A stretch of 64,000 nucleotides of DNA, taken from positions 1,054,001 through 1,118,000 of the forward strand of contig CM024190.1 in assembly GCA_013433145.1 (NCBI GenBank), written 5' to 3'. This stretch comes from Ascaris suum (Eukaryota > Nematoda > Chromadorea > Rhabditida > Ascarididae). Numbering within the stretch: position 1 is the first letter of the stretch; each line of letters opens with the position of its first letter. The notes under the pieces were generated by a model that was given only the letters and a program-made list of their open reading frames with translations, did not search any database and was not told the DNA's origin. Shown here one piece after another: positions 25,266 through 36,928 of the stretch. The position numbers were made by a program, and so were the translations under genes.

Positions 25266-28200
25266 CTAAGATGAATTCGACGAAACTCGGACGGGATCAC
25301 TTGAAATGGACGACAAGGAAATTCGATTTTCTTTCTTTGCATGAAGTGGGGTTTCGCGCACCTTTTTCTTGAAATTCACGAGGCATAATTCAATCTCAGT
25401 TACATGAGAAAGTGAACGGTGATTCCCTCGTCGACCTCCCTTCCTCAGAAATTTCCCACCTGATATACACGATAGTCTATCTTCGAAGCAGCTTTGTGCT
25501 GCGAGCAACTTTCAGTTTTGCGCTTGGGACAGGTGGCTTACTTATAAGGGGTGGAACCATTGCCAACATGGAAACTCGGAACGGCCAAGGGTAGATTAGA
25601 CATCGATGATAATGCATTTTTCTAGATGAAGTTCGCAACGACGACGTCTAGAGGCGTTCTTAGAGGATAGGTGGAACAACTAGAGGAAATAAAAAAATTC
25701 AGAATACAGGGAAAGATTTTGTCTGTCGTCACGAAGAAGGCAGAGTGTCACATTTCACGCGATACTGAGGGGGCAGCCTATTAAACCGTTGACCTCCCTG
25801 AGGCTTCAAGAAACCTCATTCCTTCCAGGTCGTCCACTGAAATGCAAGGGTGCCCTCCACGCGGTAAGCGCGGAGGAAGACAACGCAGCAATACTAGATG
25901 TGCTAAGAACTTCAGCAAAAATAGCGGAAAACAGGAGCAACGTTGAATCGATCGATCATCTGTGACGAGTGTATAGTGAGAGCAACAGAGAGCACATAAC
26001 AAAATGACATTGCGCACCAATAACAAATCACTGAAATTCCCTTAATTCTAAAAAAAAAAAAACAGTGCTAACCTTTTCATCGATCAACTATAAGTTCACC
26101 TCACGAAGTTTAGTCTTTTTCACAAAACAAGAAAACATGGTGTCTGGCTGAAATACATTCATAAAAACAAAAAGCACAAAATGCGCCACAATGTTAGACC
26201 TCCATTTCGAGGAACTGTTCATATCGTACTCTTCATTACCGCCATCAACAAACACCACCCCAACCCTGCAAAACAGCCGCACAACTAACCGCACTCATCC
26301 AACCGCAACCAAACGACAACGACACATCCTTGCGCTTTCGCGACTCCTCTACGTAGAGATGTTGTCACGCGTTCGTCAATACGGCATAATTCAGCCAGCA
26401 TTACATACAGTAACTGTTCGCAGCATTACATAGCAAATCGCTCTAAGACCTCTACTATTTGAACGAATGTTGGTAAATGCTCACCCCAATGAATCTCGAC
26501 ATGCTCATTTATTATGGATTTGTTTGACGTCATTGCATGTTCTGGCCGCCGGCTATCATGTCTTCGAAATCAAATCGTCAACCGTTGGTCGGTACAAAAG
26601 TAGAGTGGCCTTCAGGATGTTTGTGGTGTGAAGAGCAAAGTAAGGAATCCCGATAGGTTTTCACTTCTTGTTTACTTCATCACTGAGACGGACAGTCATC
26701 CGAGTAACGACGATTCCAGAAGGTATCAGTGAGTGCACTAGCTGCACAAACATTTCTCGAATGCTAGACCTCCTAGGATCCTTGAAGCCGTTGAGAAGTT
26801 CACACGTTTTCCGGAATTTAAATAAAGTGTATTTCAAAATCCAGTTTGATGTGCCCTTGAAAGTTGCTTCCTCTGAGTTATTTAGATTGTGTGATACTGC
26901 TCCAATTTTTTAAAGTCATTATTACAGCAAATGTCGTTATTACAGCAACATCAAACTTTGACTTCAATGCTCTCATTTGTTTCATATTGTTGTTACACAA
27001 CAACATCTCAGACATCGATAGACGTGTTATTTCATACTTTCGATTTTATACTTTATAGTTCCGTAGTTTTACTTATACTTTAACTTCAATGTGCTGACAT
27101 TTTCGCATAAATTCACTGGCTCAAGGTCGTGCCTTACTGATAAATCATCTGCAAAAGCAAGCACTCTACCCTAAGAAAATCAACAAAAGCGAAGATGAAA
27201 GGCTTAGAGGAGAGTTCTTTGAGCGGAAATTGCTGTAATAACAAACAGCATGATGAAAATTGTATTTCTTTACTTAAGAAGAACCGACACACGCTTCTTT
27301 TGCGGTTTTATAATTTCCTAAAAGAGCAGATAATTTTTTCTTTTACAATCCGATCGAAAGCACTTTATTAAGAGTTTATTCAAGTTTCCCCTCCTTTTCC
27401 TCGATTTTGATGAAAAGCTGAAGCATACAGGATTATATAGGACTACAATTCTCTCCTCATGCCTGCAGAGTTGCCAGAGGTCTCAACTTTAGATTCAACC
27501 AAGAACAGCAGAGGAAGAATTTCCTCATAAATTCGTACTATCATAAGAATGCTCTAAAGCAATATAAAAGGGAATCAAAATATGAGGGAAATCCTCAAAA
27601 CGAATCCAATTTAGCAATGAAAATATATCAAAACATCGGCCAAGTAACAGAGCACCTCAACACCTGCCAATGCAATGAAGTAGCTAAAAAACTGCGGTAG
27701 ATAGATACAGAACAAGTACGCATTTAAGAAGCATCTACATTTAAATGCAATTCGAAATCCACGGAGAAAAAACTACCATAGGGACAAAAATAAGAAGACT
27801 TGGTCTCAAGAGGGCCGAACAGTTGGCGCTACAAGAATTATTGTGCATCTGTCGAGCTCATGTTCCACCAGTCCCAACTATATCCTAGCAATTAGATACG
27901 TCGTCAGGAGTGAGTCTGCATAAGTATTAAATGAACATACCTGCTAAGCAACAGTCTCTCTCACCTTGAAAATGAGAACGTCTCTGTGCATGGTGATGGT
28001 TGCCATCTGAAAGAACCTTAAGATTTAAAAAAAGATTACCTATCACTGTCTCGCTTTGTCCACAGTCAGCTAGGATTTGATCAAATAGCTGAAATTGTCA
28101 AAAAGCAAAGGCTGCGTAAAGTCAATAAGGTAACGTTAGTCAAATTTGTGGAGTCAATTGCTTAACATTGAATCAAGCCAGGTCCTAAATGGGCTATTAG

Positions 28201-28662
28201 CGCTATGGGCCAGTATAATGGGACAACATGATTGCAGGTAGCGGGGTTGCAGAAAACGAACCAAGAAGAGAGAACGGCGACCGAATATTGTGTGACATCG
28301 CTGCTTCTGATAAATTCGACATTGCCTTCAGTTTGTCAATAATAACTGAAACATAAAAAGTGGACTATTGCAAGACGCTTTCTACAATCATGTGACTCCG
28401 CTCGCTTCCTCAAATCCTTTATTATATGTCGTAAAAACAGCTCTTACCTACACAGTGAATAAATAAATGAAATAAAAAAGATTACCGTTGGCATTTTCCG
28501 GACTTGCTTCTGGCTTAACTGCTTCACTTATTACTTCGTTCAAAGATTCGCACGACGATGAACGATGAGTTCTTAATAGCGGAAAGAACGAATATTCCTC
28601 GTTGATCAAAACTCTTGGAATATGCACTGTTTCAATGAAAAGCACATCGTCATTAAGTGCTT
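25266..28662 (-). CDS. Gene B, unidentified protein, C-terminal three exons
   Basis: Exons 28486-28662 (acceptor TTTCCTTTTCAAG), 27965-28006 (acceptor TTCTTTCAG, donor AAG|GTGAGA) and 25266-25459 (TAG stop) join in phase 1 at both junctions. The first gives ALNDDVLFIETVHIPRVL, YSFFPLLRTHRSSSCESL and KPEASPENAN. The 42-nt middle exon adds a His/Arg-rich insert (DGNHHHAQRRSHFQ); because it is a multiple of three it can be skipped without changing frame. The last contributes KFLRKGGRRGNHRSLSHV and ends in a Ser-rich tail (ISLSSISSDPVRVSSNSS). The whole is basic and Ser-rich, with no transmembrane segment or catalytic motif visible. Upstream exons are uncertain: 29914-30119 is a candidate, but its phase requires one more exon in between. 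I do not recognise the family. Confidence 0.5.
26661..26918 (-). other. Region open on both strands, possible repeat
   Basis: The minus strand is open for about 80 codons ending at TGA 26661-26663 and reads naturally (for example REMFVQLVHSLIPSG). The plus strand is open for 81 codons over the same bases (26668-26913). Neither has splice sites that join gene B. This could be a fragment of an interspersed element in the gene B intron. Confidence 0.25.
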
Positions 28663-29242
28663 CTTGAAAAGGAAAGACACCCATCTCGTGTGGAAATTAT
28701 CGCTGCAGTTAAGGGATGAGTTCAATAAGCGTTTTTATAAAGCTGTGAGCATAGTGGACATCCTTGATATGTATGAAAACGTAGCAGCCACAAAGAAATA
28801 TTCAAATTTCAGATATTTTATAGTAAGACGGAGAGATCAAATTTGGTGCATAGCGAAGCGGTAGCGACATCCAGAAATCTTTCCTTGATGTGTACGAAAG
28901 GTAAAGCACAGCCCGAGAAGGCGTAGCAGGTATGTGACATTCATGTGGAGGAGAGGAGCGGGTAGTTTTGCAGGTCTAATTGGTGTTGTTATAAATGGAT
29001 TCGATAGAAAACAATATTCGTAGGTTCTCCCAAGACTTCCGTGGAATAGCTCTCCCGGCATGTTCTGTCTAGAGAGTACGCTCCGAAAGAGCTAGCTATT
29101 GGAGAAAAGAGTGGAGGGGGAGGGGATTTCTTTTGACTGATACAATTTCTGACCTATTTGACGAACCGGTAATAAAGTAGCCATGAATGCAAATTAAATA
29201 ATGGGATAAAAATTTTGCACATTTAAACTATTTCAATTCATA

Positions 29243-29420
29243 TAAACCTAAACCCGTTTCAAATAATTTGTGCAAATTTTCGGGTATGCCCAGGTGTTGA
29301 TGAATTCTTGAGAATTTGGTAGTTGGGTACATTTTCAAATTGATCAACTCGAAAGTCGTCTCAGAGCGTCAGTCCCCATAGGTTCTCATGTTGGGAATAC
29401 CTTATAGGTAGACTAATAAC
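29243..29420 (-). other. Coding-like minus-strand fragment ending in a stop
   Basis: A frame containing YPTTKFSRIHQHLGIPENL and HKLFETGLGLYELK ends at TAG 29228-29230. It stands out in otherwise AT-rich sequence but has no convincing acceptor and cannot be placed in gene B by phase. It may be a relic or an untranslated coincidence. Confidence 0.2.
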
Positions 29421-29913
29421 AACACTTTGTTCGCGTAGGTGAAGAAATTTCGAATCGCCGATTAGCAACATCTTATTTTAGTTAACTTTTCCCAATTCAT
29501 GCCCAATTAGAAGCTAAACAAACATTTGCAAGAATTGAAGGTTTCAAGAGTTTTGAAGCAATTTCGTTTCCATTAACTCGGTTAAATTCATTTCAATACC
29601 GCCCAAGTTCCTATTTCTTTATTCCAAAAGTTTTATCAAAAAGACCAACAGGACGCTTTTTTTGCAAATTTATGGGAAGTGAAAAGTGATATATGCGTGT
29701 TTGATATGAATTTGTTAGCAATATTTCCTATTAAATGTGGAAGAGAAGCAAATAAAATGGCAGCATTTAGAAAATGCTCGAAAAATTACCGCGAAGTATT
29801 CAAGAAATGAGCGACGAACTGTGAAAATTGCTTTTTTTTTCGGGCACCTGTATTGCATTCTTTAGATACATGGATAGTGAAATTAAGTTGCTTGGCTGCA
29901 TCGGAACCATTAC

Positions 29914-30119
29914 TGTTGACGATGGTTGGTCTCTTTCTGAGGATTGTGCAGAATCCGAGCAATTCGCCCCATTCTTTGTGCACGTCTTTCAGGAATGACA
30001 ACTGCATCCTTTCCCCCATTCACTTCACATACAACAGATTTAGACATAATCAGAGAAGCTATTTCCGAACTCAGTGATAAGGTATCGTTAACACCAGATG
30101 GTATACGTTCGCGATTCAT
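29914..30119 (-). CDS. Candidate upstream exon of gene B
   Basis: After the acceptor CTTTATAG a frame opens directly with ATG (30119) and reads MNRERIPSGVNDTLSLSSEI, SKSVVCEVNGGKDAVVIPE and RRAQRMGRIARILHNPQKET, to a donor CA|GTAATG at 29913. It could be a trans-spliced first exon or an internal phase-0 exon. The same DNA is also open in a second frame (through 29786) and partly in a third, so the frame choice rests on composition. Its phase-2 end does not directly match the phase-1 start of the exon at 28662. No domain recognised. Confidence 0.35.
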
Positions 30120-30477
30120 CTATAAAGCTGCGGCTGGCCTTTACTACCCTCAATTACAAATAACATCAACACACACTTGTCATAACCGCCAGAGTCGGAG
30201 ATGAGGATCTAGAACTGACGACTTTTTTATCTCGCTGCCTCTCTCGTTAAGATCACACTGTTTTCCCCTTGTTAACAAGTAGGTGCAACCACATCTGAGA
30301 TCTTCTAGCGAACAAGTTCGTGTCTTTTACTACTATTTAATTCCGTTTGTGTATCGACCCACGCTAAGCTCTGTACATTCTACTCCAGAGCGTAACATAA
30401 TAAACGTTGAAGACCTATATCATGACAATTGAATATGCAGCGCAGCGTGGCATACAAAAACATTGAAAAAAAAAAGT

Positions 30478-30630
30478 TTACTTGACCACATTTGAAAATA
30501 GAGCAAATAGAAAGCTTTTTGTTTGCACGAAAAATTGACCAGGGGCATCGCGATGGGAATGTTGTGTTCTGTAAACGTCAGCCGCAATTACAACAGATAC
30601 AACAAGATGAGTAAGGAACATCTTATTCAT
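30478..30630 (-). CDS. Hypothetical 50-residue peptide with signal-like N-terminus
   Basis: A possible trans-splice acceptor (TTGTATGCAG, exon start 30634) precedes ATG at 30630 by four bases. The frame begins MNKMFLTHLVVSVVIAADVY, a hydrophobic stretch resembling a secretion signal, continues RTQHSHRDAPGQFF, and stops at TAA 30478-30480. It could be a small secreted protein, or the first exon of gene B using the GTTTAC donor after Asp-18. The frame is also open upstream of the ATG, so this is weak. Confidence 0.25.
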   Translation of the reverse strand: MNKMFLTHLVVSVVIAADVYRTQHSHRDAPGQFFVQTKSFLFALFSNVVK

Positions 30631-31824
30631 CGCGCTGCATACAATGCAAAATATACCCGCCAATTGAGCCTTTGAAAGCAAGATCGAATGTTCACCACTC
30701 TTCACCAACACCAATAATGCTCACTTGATAGCAACAATTCTCCAGAAATGCATTAACGCTTGAAAAAGTGTGAGCATGAACTTTTATGATAGCTTCTAGG
30801 ATGCGTCAAGCAGCACCAACTCGTAAAAACCTTTTTTGAGTAGAGAAATCGATTTCTAGACGAGCGAGACAAAAAAGTACGAATGCTTCAGCATTTCACG
30901 ACGAGGACGAATTATGTTCACGCATCTGGAGGAAGAGACGAACAATCGGAACTAGAAGCTTCCAATAGGCTCTTAATCACACTTGAAGTAAACGAATTAA
31001 AACAGTAAAAATGTAATCACTGCAACGACCCGATGCTATTATCGCTTTCATAGCAAGAGCTTGAACTTACACACGAGTTTAGTTTAACCTCAAAATTGCT
31101 CGAAATAAATGAAGGTGAAGAAATTAAACAGTAATTTTAATTGGTATTTCATTCATAATTTTCTTTGTCATCGTTTCGCTAACAACTCCATCTTTTAAAA
31201 GTGAGGAAGTTACTCGGTTCAGCCTCCCTCAAATACACACTAAGGGACGGTCGTAATGACATTTCGTAACAGCCAAAAAATTCAGTGGCACAATTCTCGC
31301 AAAAAAGCATCTGCCATCAAACCACTGAGATACGACCTCCGAAGGTTTGTCCTGTTTCAACGAATTCACGACCCAATTGCCATTTTAATTTTTGCTTTCA
31401 GAGAAAAAGTTGTGAAGAGAACAGGAATAGCCGAAAATATATACAAATCCCCTTTGAAAATTGCTTCTTTTAAATTCCCTTAAGATTCCATCGAATGCCA
31501 ATTATTGAAACCAGAAACTGCTCTCAGAAAATGAGATTTTCATTTAGATGTTGATAAAATCTTACTGGAAAGCCTAGCAAGCTAAAGTCGACAAGCAGCA
31601 TAGGCTTATTATGCTCGGGAACATTTCAAGTTATGGGAAATGAAAGTAAACTCTTGAATGAGCTTTTTTATCTTGTGCAGGCATTTTAAATTTTGAATTA
31701 AGGTAAACAAACAACGATGTTAAATTTTATATCCTCTTGTCACTGGAAAGGGGGAGCATTGGGGCGCCGTGACCAGGAAAGGAATAGGCTTGCTGGGTAT
31801 GACTGAATATGTGACAGCGAAAAG

Positions 31825-34362
31825 TCAGTTGTGTGATCGCCTGAAGAAGTTCCACTCGGATGGCAGTATAGAGTACAGCTTGCTTGTCAGGGGGGTGTTC
31901 TCTTTGGCGGCGGGCGGAGTGCCGGGTACTGAGCGATCTGATTGTTCTCCGTGCTGTGCGACCGCTGGTGTTCCCGGCACAGATGACGACGTGCGATGCT
32001 CCTGCAAAATTTCGATGTTGAGTTCATGACCTCTCAAAGTGAATTCCTACTTCAGGACTGATAGAGAGCAGTTACAAATTTCGACCTACCTATTTACTTC
32101 ACGACGTAACTTCAGTTTCATCTTTTCTTACTTGCTGGGGTGTCAACGTAGCAATTGTTGCTAGTTCAATCCTTGATTTCACAAAGCGACGTATACCTGG
32201 CACAGCATGTTGTATTTTGGAGCACTCGTCAACCGTGAGGTAAATAGGCATTTGTGGTGGAAACTATTTTTTAACTCAAGGCTACGTTCTAATAGCAACT
32301 GTAAAAAGCTTCGTCGTAAAAACCTTTGTCAGTCTGTCTATACGAAGGAAGGTCCTATCGGTAACGACCTCAAATGATAAAGCTATCTGATGGATAGTCC
32401 TTTCGTCAACAATATAACCCAATACCACAGAAGTGCTCACTGAAGTTCCGTTAAACGATAAGGTAACACGAATAAATCCGATTGCATACAAGAATATATT
32501 CTTATGTGTTATCACGAATGCACACTTCAAAGTGCTTCATGTCGACACTATATGTGCTCACATACATGTACATATCTGTCCGCCTGTTTATCTGTCTAAT
32601 AACTTCACTGCAAGTGAGGAACTTCGAGTTACGAAATGTAGTACACCTATCGAACCTCATCTACTACCATCTCTCACGTCTCCGAAATCCGAAATGGAAT
32701 CATGCGACCGAGTCTGAAACCAGTTTAAAGCATTTTTAAGTGTTAAAAAAGCCCGCGAATTCCACGTCGATCGGTTTTCCATTTCAGATCAATCAGCTCG
32801 GAAAAAAGATTCTGCAGACTTGTATCAGCGGTGGAATTAATTGAAATAAGACGGCATTGGTTCGCATATTTATTATTTGTGGGTAACATATGAAACTTTT
32901 TGCTCAGATGAAAGGAATAGAAAAAGGACGTCTAGCTAGCACAGGCAGGTATTATTAGCATACAATGATGCGCATGCATATTATTGCAAGGTAGGGAGAC
33001 GCGTGCATCAAAGGAAGTTGCGAACGTTGCCGAAAGAATGCACCAAAGTAGCGAATCGAAATGGTGTCTTTCCCGCTTGATGGGAAGGTAATTTTCACGA
33101 TCACAACTTACACATTCTAGATTTTGTTCACCGTTCGGCTGGTCTTTAACGGTTCTTGACCAAACTTCGCAACAGTGAAGATTTTTGCTGGCAATTTGGA
33201 AGAAATATAGGATCGGTGTGGTCATATGCGGAAGCAAACTATGAAAGTAGTCACTGGAATTAAAAATTTTTTCGCAATAGTAGATGACCTTGATTGAATA
33301 TTGGACGACCCGCGAGTCGTCAGATTGTATTCACTCAAAGAAGCTCGATCAATACATGCAATCTGTTTCATTTGTCGGTGAAATCCGGTGGACATAATAT
33401 ATCAAACTATTGAGCTAAAATGTTAATCGAGTTTATAACACATCGGGGTGTTATAGATAAGGACGCCTGTGACGTATTCTTAAATACTGTGCTATAACTG
33501 TAGACTGCCAATTATAACTGCTCCATATTCCTCTTCACAAGTGGAAATGTACATTGCTCATTTCATAGACCGCTAAATTTAGCGACGCTGAGTAACACTG
33601 GCCCCAATCTATGTATCTTTCATTTGAGTGAATTTACGCCCAATAGACTCCCTGAAAAATACGAACTTTGCAACTCCTTGATCGCAAAAAAGTCGTTTTT
33701 CATGAGTTTCTTCTCTTTGGTCTCTTATCATATGGCTACAATTTCATCCCAGTACCACGTCAGGGTTTTACATTTCAAGCAGCATCCACATCTCTTCAAA
33801 TCACGCTGTTTTCTAACATATTTCGGTTTGTCGTTCTTCTGGTGGGAACCATCTTTTAAAGATAGGTCGGATGGTTGCTGATTCATTACTCAAATGTTTT
33901 CTGCTCAGGGGTGGGCTCTTTCCTAGCAAATGTTTAATTGTTTCTCCTTCAAAGGCAGATGAAGTAGCACTAGCACTGGGTAACTTCACAATCCCATAGC
34001 TTTTCCCTTTCTGCCCACCCCCCCCCCCCCCCCCCCCCCCTCATCTCTTTTCTCCAGCTCCCAGCTTCCTCCATGTGCTCTATACGCTTTTTTTGCGTTG
34101 TTCTAAGCAACCAATCAAGAGCCAGTTTCTATTATTAGCACCTGTCCATGTCTCCTGCCCTTAACAGCTTCCATTCTTCGCAGCCTTCATCCTCATAATA
34201 TCGCCTTCTGATAGAAGAAACCTCCAATCAAAAGCAACAAGTTCGCGGACATTCTTACCGATGGCGCTGCGCACAGACACTTGCCCCACAAGCGTTTCTG
34301 CCACGGTGTGAATGTCCATCAATGTAGGTGCCTCTTTGCACAATTTCTCGACTGCTGTGTTC
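31825..34362 (-). CDS. Gene A, unidentified protein, C-terminal five exons
   Basis: Exons 34259-34362, 34142-34207, 33112-33253, 32132-32263 and 31825-32001 (TGA) have GT/AG borders and junction phases 2,2,0,0; they sum to 621 nt, or 206 residues plus stop. The introns include one of only 51 nt. The strongest blocks are RYYEDEGCEEWKLLRAGDMD, YFHSLLPHMTTPILYFFQI, ASKNLHCCEVWSRTVKD, FPPQMPIYLTVDECSKI, VPGIRRFVKSRIELATIATL and a final exon with two SVPGTP repeats ending LPSEWNFFRRSHN. The middle looks like a globular helical domain; the end is Pro/Ser/Thr-rich and probably disordered. The first exon listed is readable in two frames, so its translation is the least certain. No start was found between 34.4 and 36.9 kb. 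I do not recognise the family. Confidence 0.58.
34018..34040. repeat. Poly-C run of 23
   Basis: Uninterrupted C run in a gene A intron. Other homopolymer C/G runs are at about 42769-42781, 44739-44747, 49706-49718 and 59245-59254. Their lengths are likely to be unreliable in any assembly. Confidence 0.9.
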
Positions 34363-34491
34363 CTAAAGCCTACATGACGTCTGTGCCACGGAAGCCCCAG
34401 GCGCAAATGCCCAATGAAGCAACCGTTTCGCGGCGCGAATCCTTTTGCGCATGTATTCCTCGCGTTTTGATCACAGATACAAAATACTTTG

Positions 34492-34602
34492 GAGGGACAT
34501 ATGTGATCTCACAAAAGCGTAGCTCAATACCAAGAAAATGTACAACTGTGAGGGACATATGTGATCTCACAAAAGCGTAGCTCAATACCAAGAAAATGTA
34601 CA
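34492..34602. repeat. 53-bp near-tandem duplication, period 58
   Basis: The segment beginning GAGGGACATATGTGATCTCA is present at 34492-34544 and again at 34550-34602 without mismatch, separated by five bases. It lies immediately upstream (on the minus strand) of the multi-frame coding-like block that starts gene A. Confidence 0.93.
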
Positions 34603-34805
34603 TCTCAGAAAACGAGAAAAGATCAAACCAAACTAAGCCAGAAAATAGAGCAGAAATAAACAGAAAAAAAGAGTGAAGTCCAATGGTGCAATGCATCCGA
34701 TATAAATAAGTATATTTCGATGGCGATAAAAATATCCATCGAGAAAACCACTTAGATAGAAAAAAAAGAGAGGAAAATGAAAGACAGTAGAAACTCGTGT
34801 ATTTA

Positions 34806-34895
34806 TTAGCGTCTGAGTACGACAAGTTCTGAATTCAGTGCACGCGTTATATCGCTAATGCCACTTTTCCGCTCTCCTCTACTATCTTTTTCCAG
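34806..34895 (-). other. Candidate alternative terminal exon
   Basis: After the acceptor CTTCGCTTCCAG (exon start 34895) a frame of 29 codons reads LEKDSRGERKSGISDITRAL and NSELVVLRR, then TAA (34806-34808). It is phase-0 compatible with the FIP exon ending at 37517, so it could replace the Rab-binding exon in a minor isoform, or be a terminal exon of another transcript. Single short frame, no homology recognised. Confidence 0.2.
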
Positions 34896-36928
34896 CTGGA
34901 AGCGAAGAGGAAATTTTGCAGATACCAAATAAAAGGCTTCTTATTTCGAAAACTCAATTACTAGAGTTGAACATTTTATCTGGGTAAAAGCGCTGTATTT
35001 ATATGCCTCATTTTATAAGACTCGTAAACACGTCAAAAAGAGATTCATAGAACAAATCTTTGCGAGAAAATTTTTGTATGAGAAATGTGGAGTGTTTTCT
35101 CGACGAAAAATGCACCTTCGTAAACAAATTCATCACAAATTGAGCTGAAATATCGACGAAATCGAAAATTCCTCGCCTTCAGCATTCAATGAATACAATT
35201 GTTTTGCAACTGTTCTGCTTAGCAAAAAAAAAAAAAACAATAACGATGAAATATTGGCAAGTTTCGAGCATCAAGATGTCGTAAATAATATCGCAGAAAA
35301 ATGAACGTTCGATTCATATCCATGGTGTAGTCATAAGAACTATTGATGCTATCGTTGGATTTCATTTATGAGTTTCTCACATAATGCATCAAAAATCCCT
35401 TTCAAGAAAATTGAAAAAATTTACTCGTATGCGCTTCAATCTTTTATATGACGGCATTCAGAAATTTATATGATTAAAAAAATCATACCACCGTTCAAAA
35501 ATCTGTACTGATAAGGTTTCGCAGTCAGCTAAAAGATTTTTGAACTCTTTTAGACAATATCAATGCTTGACTCCCTAATATGATATTGCAACTTTTGTGG
35601 TTCCCTGAAGTAAAAGACTGGAAGTCAATAAAAGTAACGAAAGTGGAAGCTTGTGGTCAATGGAAGGGAAAAAAAACGACAAATTTTGAGGTTCACTCCA
35701 CTCGGCGAAACAAAGTTCACAGCTTATGGGCTATTAAATGCATTAATTTATTCAAATAATAATCAGCCTTACGATGCATTAGATAAACTGGACATATTTC
35801 AGCATTGAGTAAAGAGAAAGTGAAATTGATGACCTCCAAAATTTTGGAAATTAGCCAAATTTAAAGCTTGGATTTATAGGTAAAATGCCGGGAAATCAAC
35901 TGATCCATTGTGGTTCCGGTTCACACTACGTCGCTGTTACCAAGCTGAACGTCCTTTGCATTTATCATCGCAAGCCTATGTAAACAAGCGAAGAAAAAAA
36001 AAAACCAAGGACAACTAACTCATCATATACCGTGAATTGCTCAATTTCTATAGATAAAGCGGTAAGTGTTTTCTCGAGTTAAGCTAGATGCTATTATTTG
36101 AAATAGGTGTAACAATTATGATGGCGTTAATTCGATTGCTAAAGGTCTCTCGGAGATCTTTCAACATTTCACGGATTTTTCTGGACTGATTTATAAAAAC
36201 ACAATTATCTACGTAATCCATTTCATATGATTTCAATTAGAAGATTTCTAGGCAAAGAGCAGGAAAATGGATCGCATAAACTGAAAATTAAAACGCTGAC
36301 AATATGCTTGCTTTCATACCATCCGTGAGCACATTCACTTCATCAACGAGTGATCATACTTGCTGCAAGGAAATTTTGCGTAATCCTTGAATTGTTTGAA
36401 ATCCGATTCTATCTAGGATAGAACATAAATTTTTCGCATCAAACGCGAATACTCTCTGGACTTATTGCTATTTACATACAAGTATCATGTTCGTTAATTA
36501 CATTTTAACATTAGCCAAACAAGCTTCTAATACTTAATATTCACGTAAACGTAATGCTAATGCTCTCCCATAAAAAATATACATTCACAGTGAGATTCCA
36601 GCACCTAGGTCAATCAACTCCTATACACTTAACTTTTAGCTCCAACTTCACAATAAACAACTCCGACATGTCAACAGCAAAACAATATTTTGATGTTGCC
36701 GAACAAAATCCTCAAGACTGTTTTGTTAGGTGAATATTATGCGAGTCGTTAGGTATACAAGCACAAGTGTTAATTGGTAAGTCAAATGATCGAGTATTAC
36801 GCATGTACTGAGCATTTTAACTGAGTGCATTGTGAAAGAGGAGTGAAGTACTGGAGGGGATGAGGGGAGGGATGAGGGATGTGGGGACGATAAGATGTTG
36901 CTATCGGGGAAACCTGATCGGTGAATTG

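Noticed and set aside
34259..34362. Reading the first listed gene A exon only in the TAVEKLCKEAP frame
   Set aside because: Although that frame looks natural, its phase does not join the following exon; the alternative frame does. I kept the phase-consistent model and recorded the ambiguity as a finding.
34370..34825. 151-codon minus-strand ORF
   Set aside because: Phe/Ser/Leu-rich translation typical of non-coding AT-rich DNA and spanning the 53-bp duplication. Only its last third looks coding-like.
35884..35982. Plus-strand 32-codon ORF starting MPGNQLIHCGSGSHY
   Set aside because: Short, with no splice signals linking it to anything and no recognised family.
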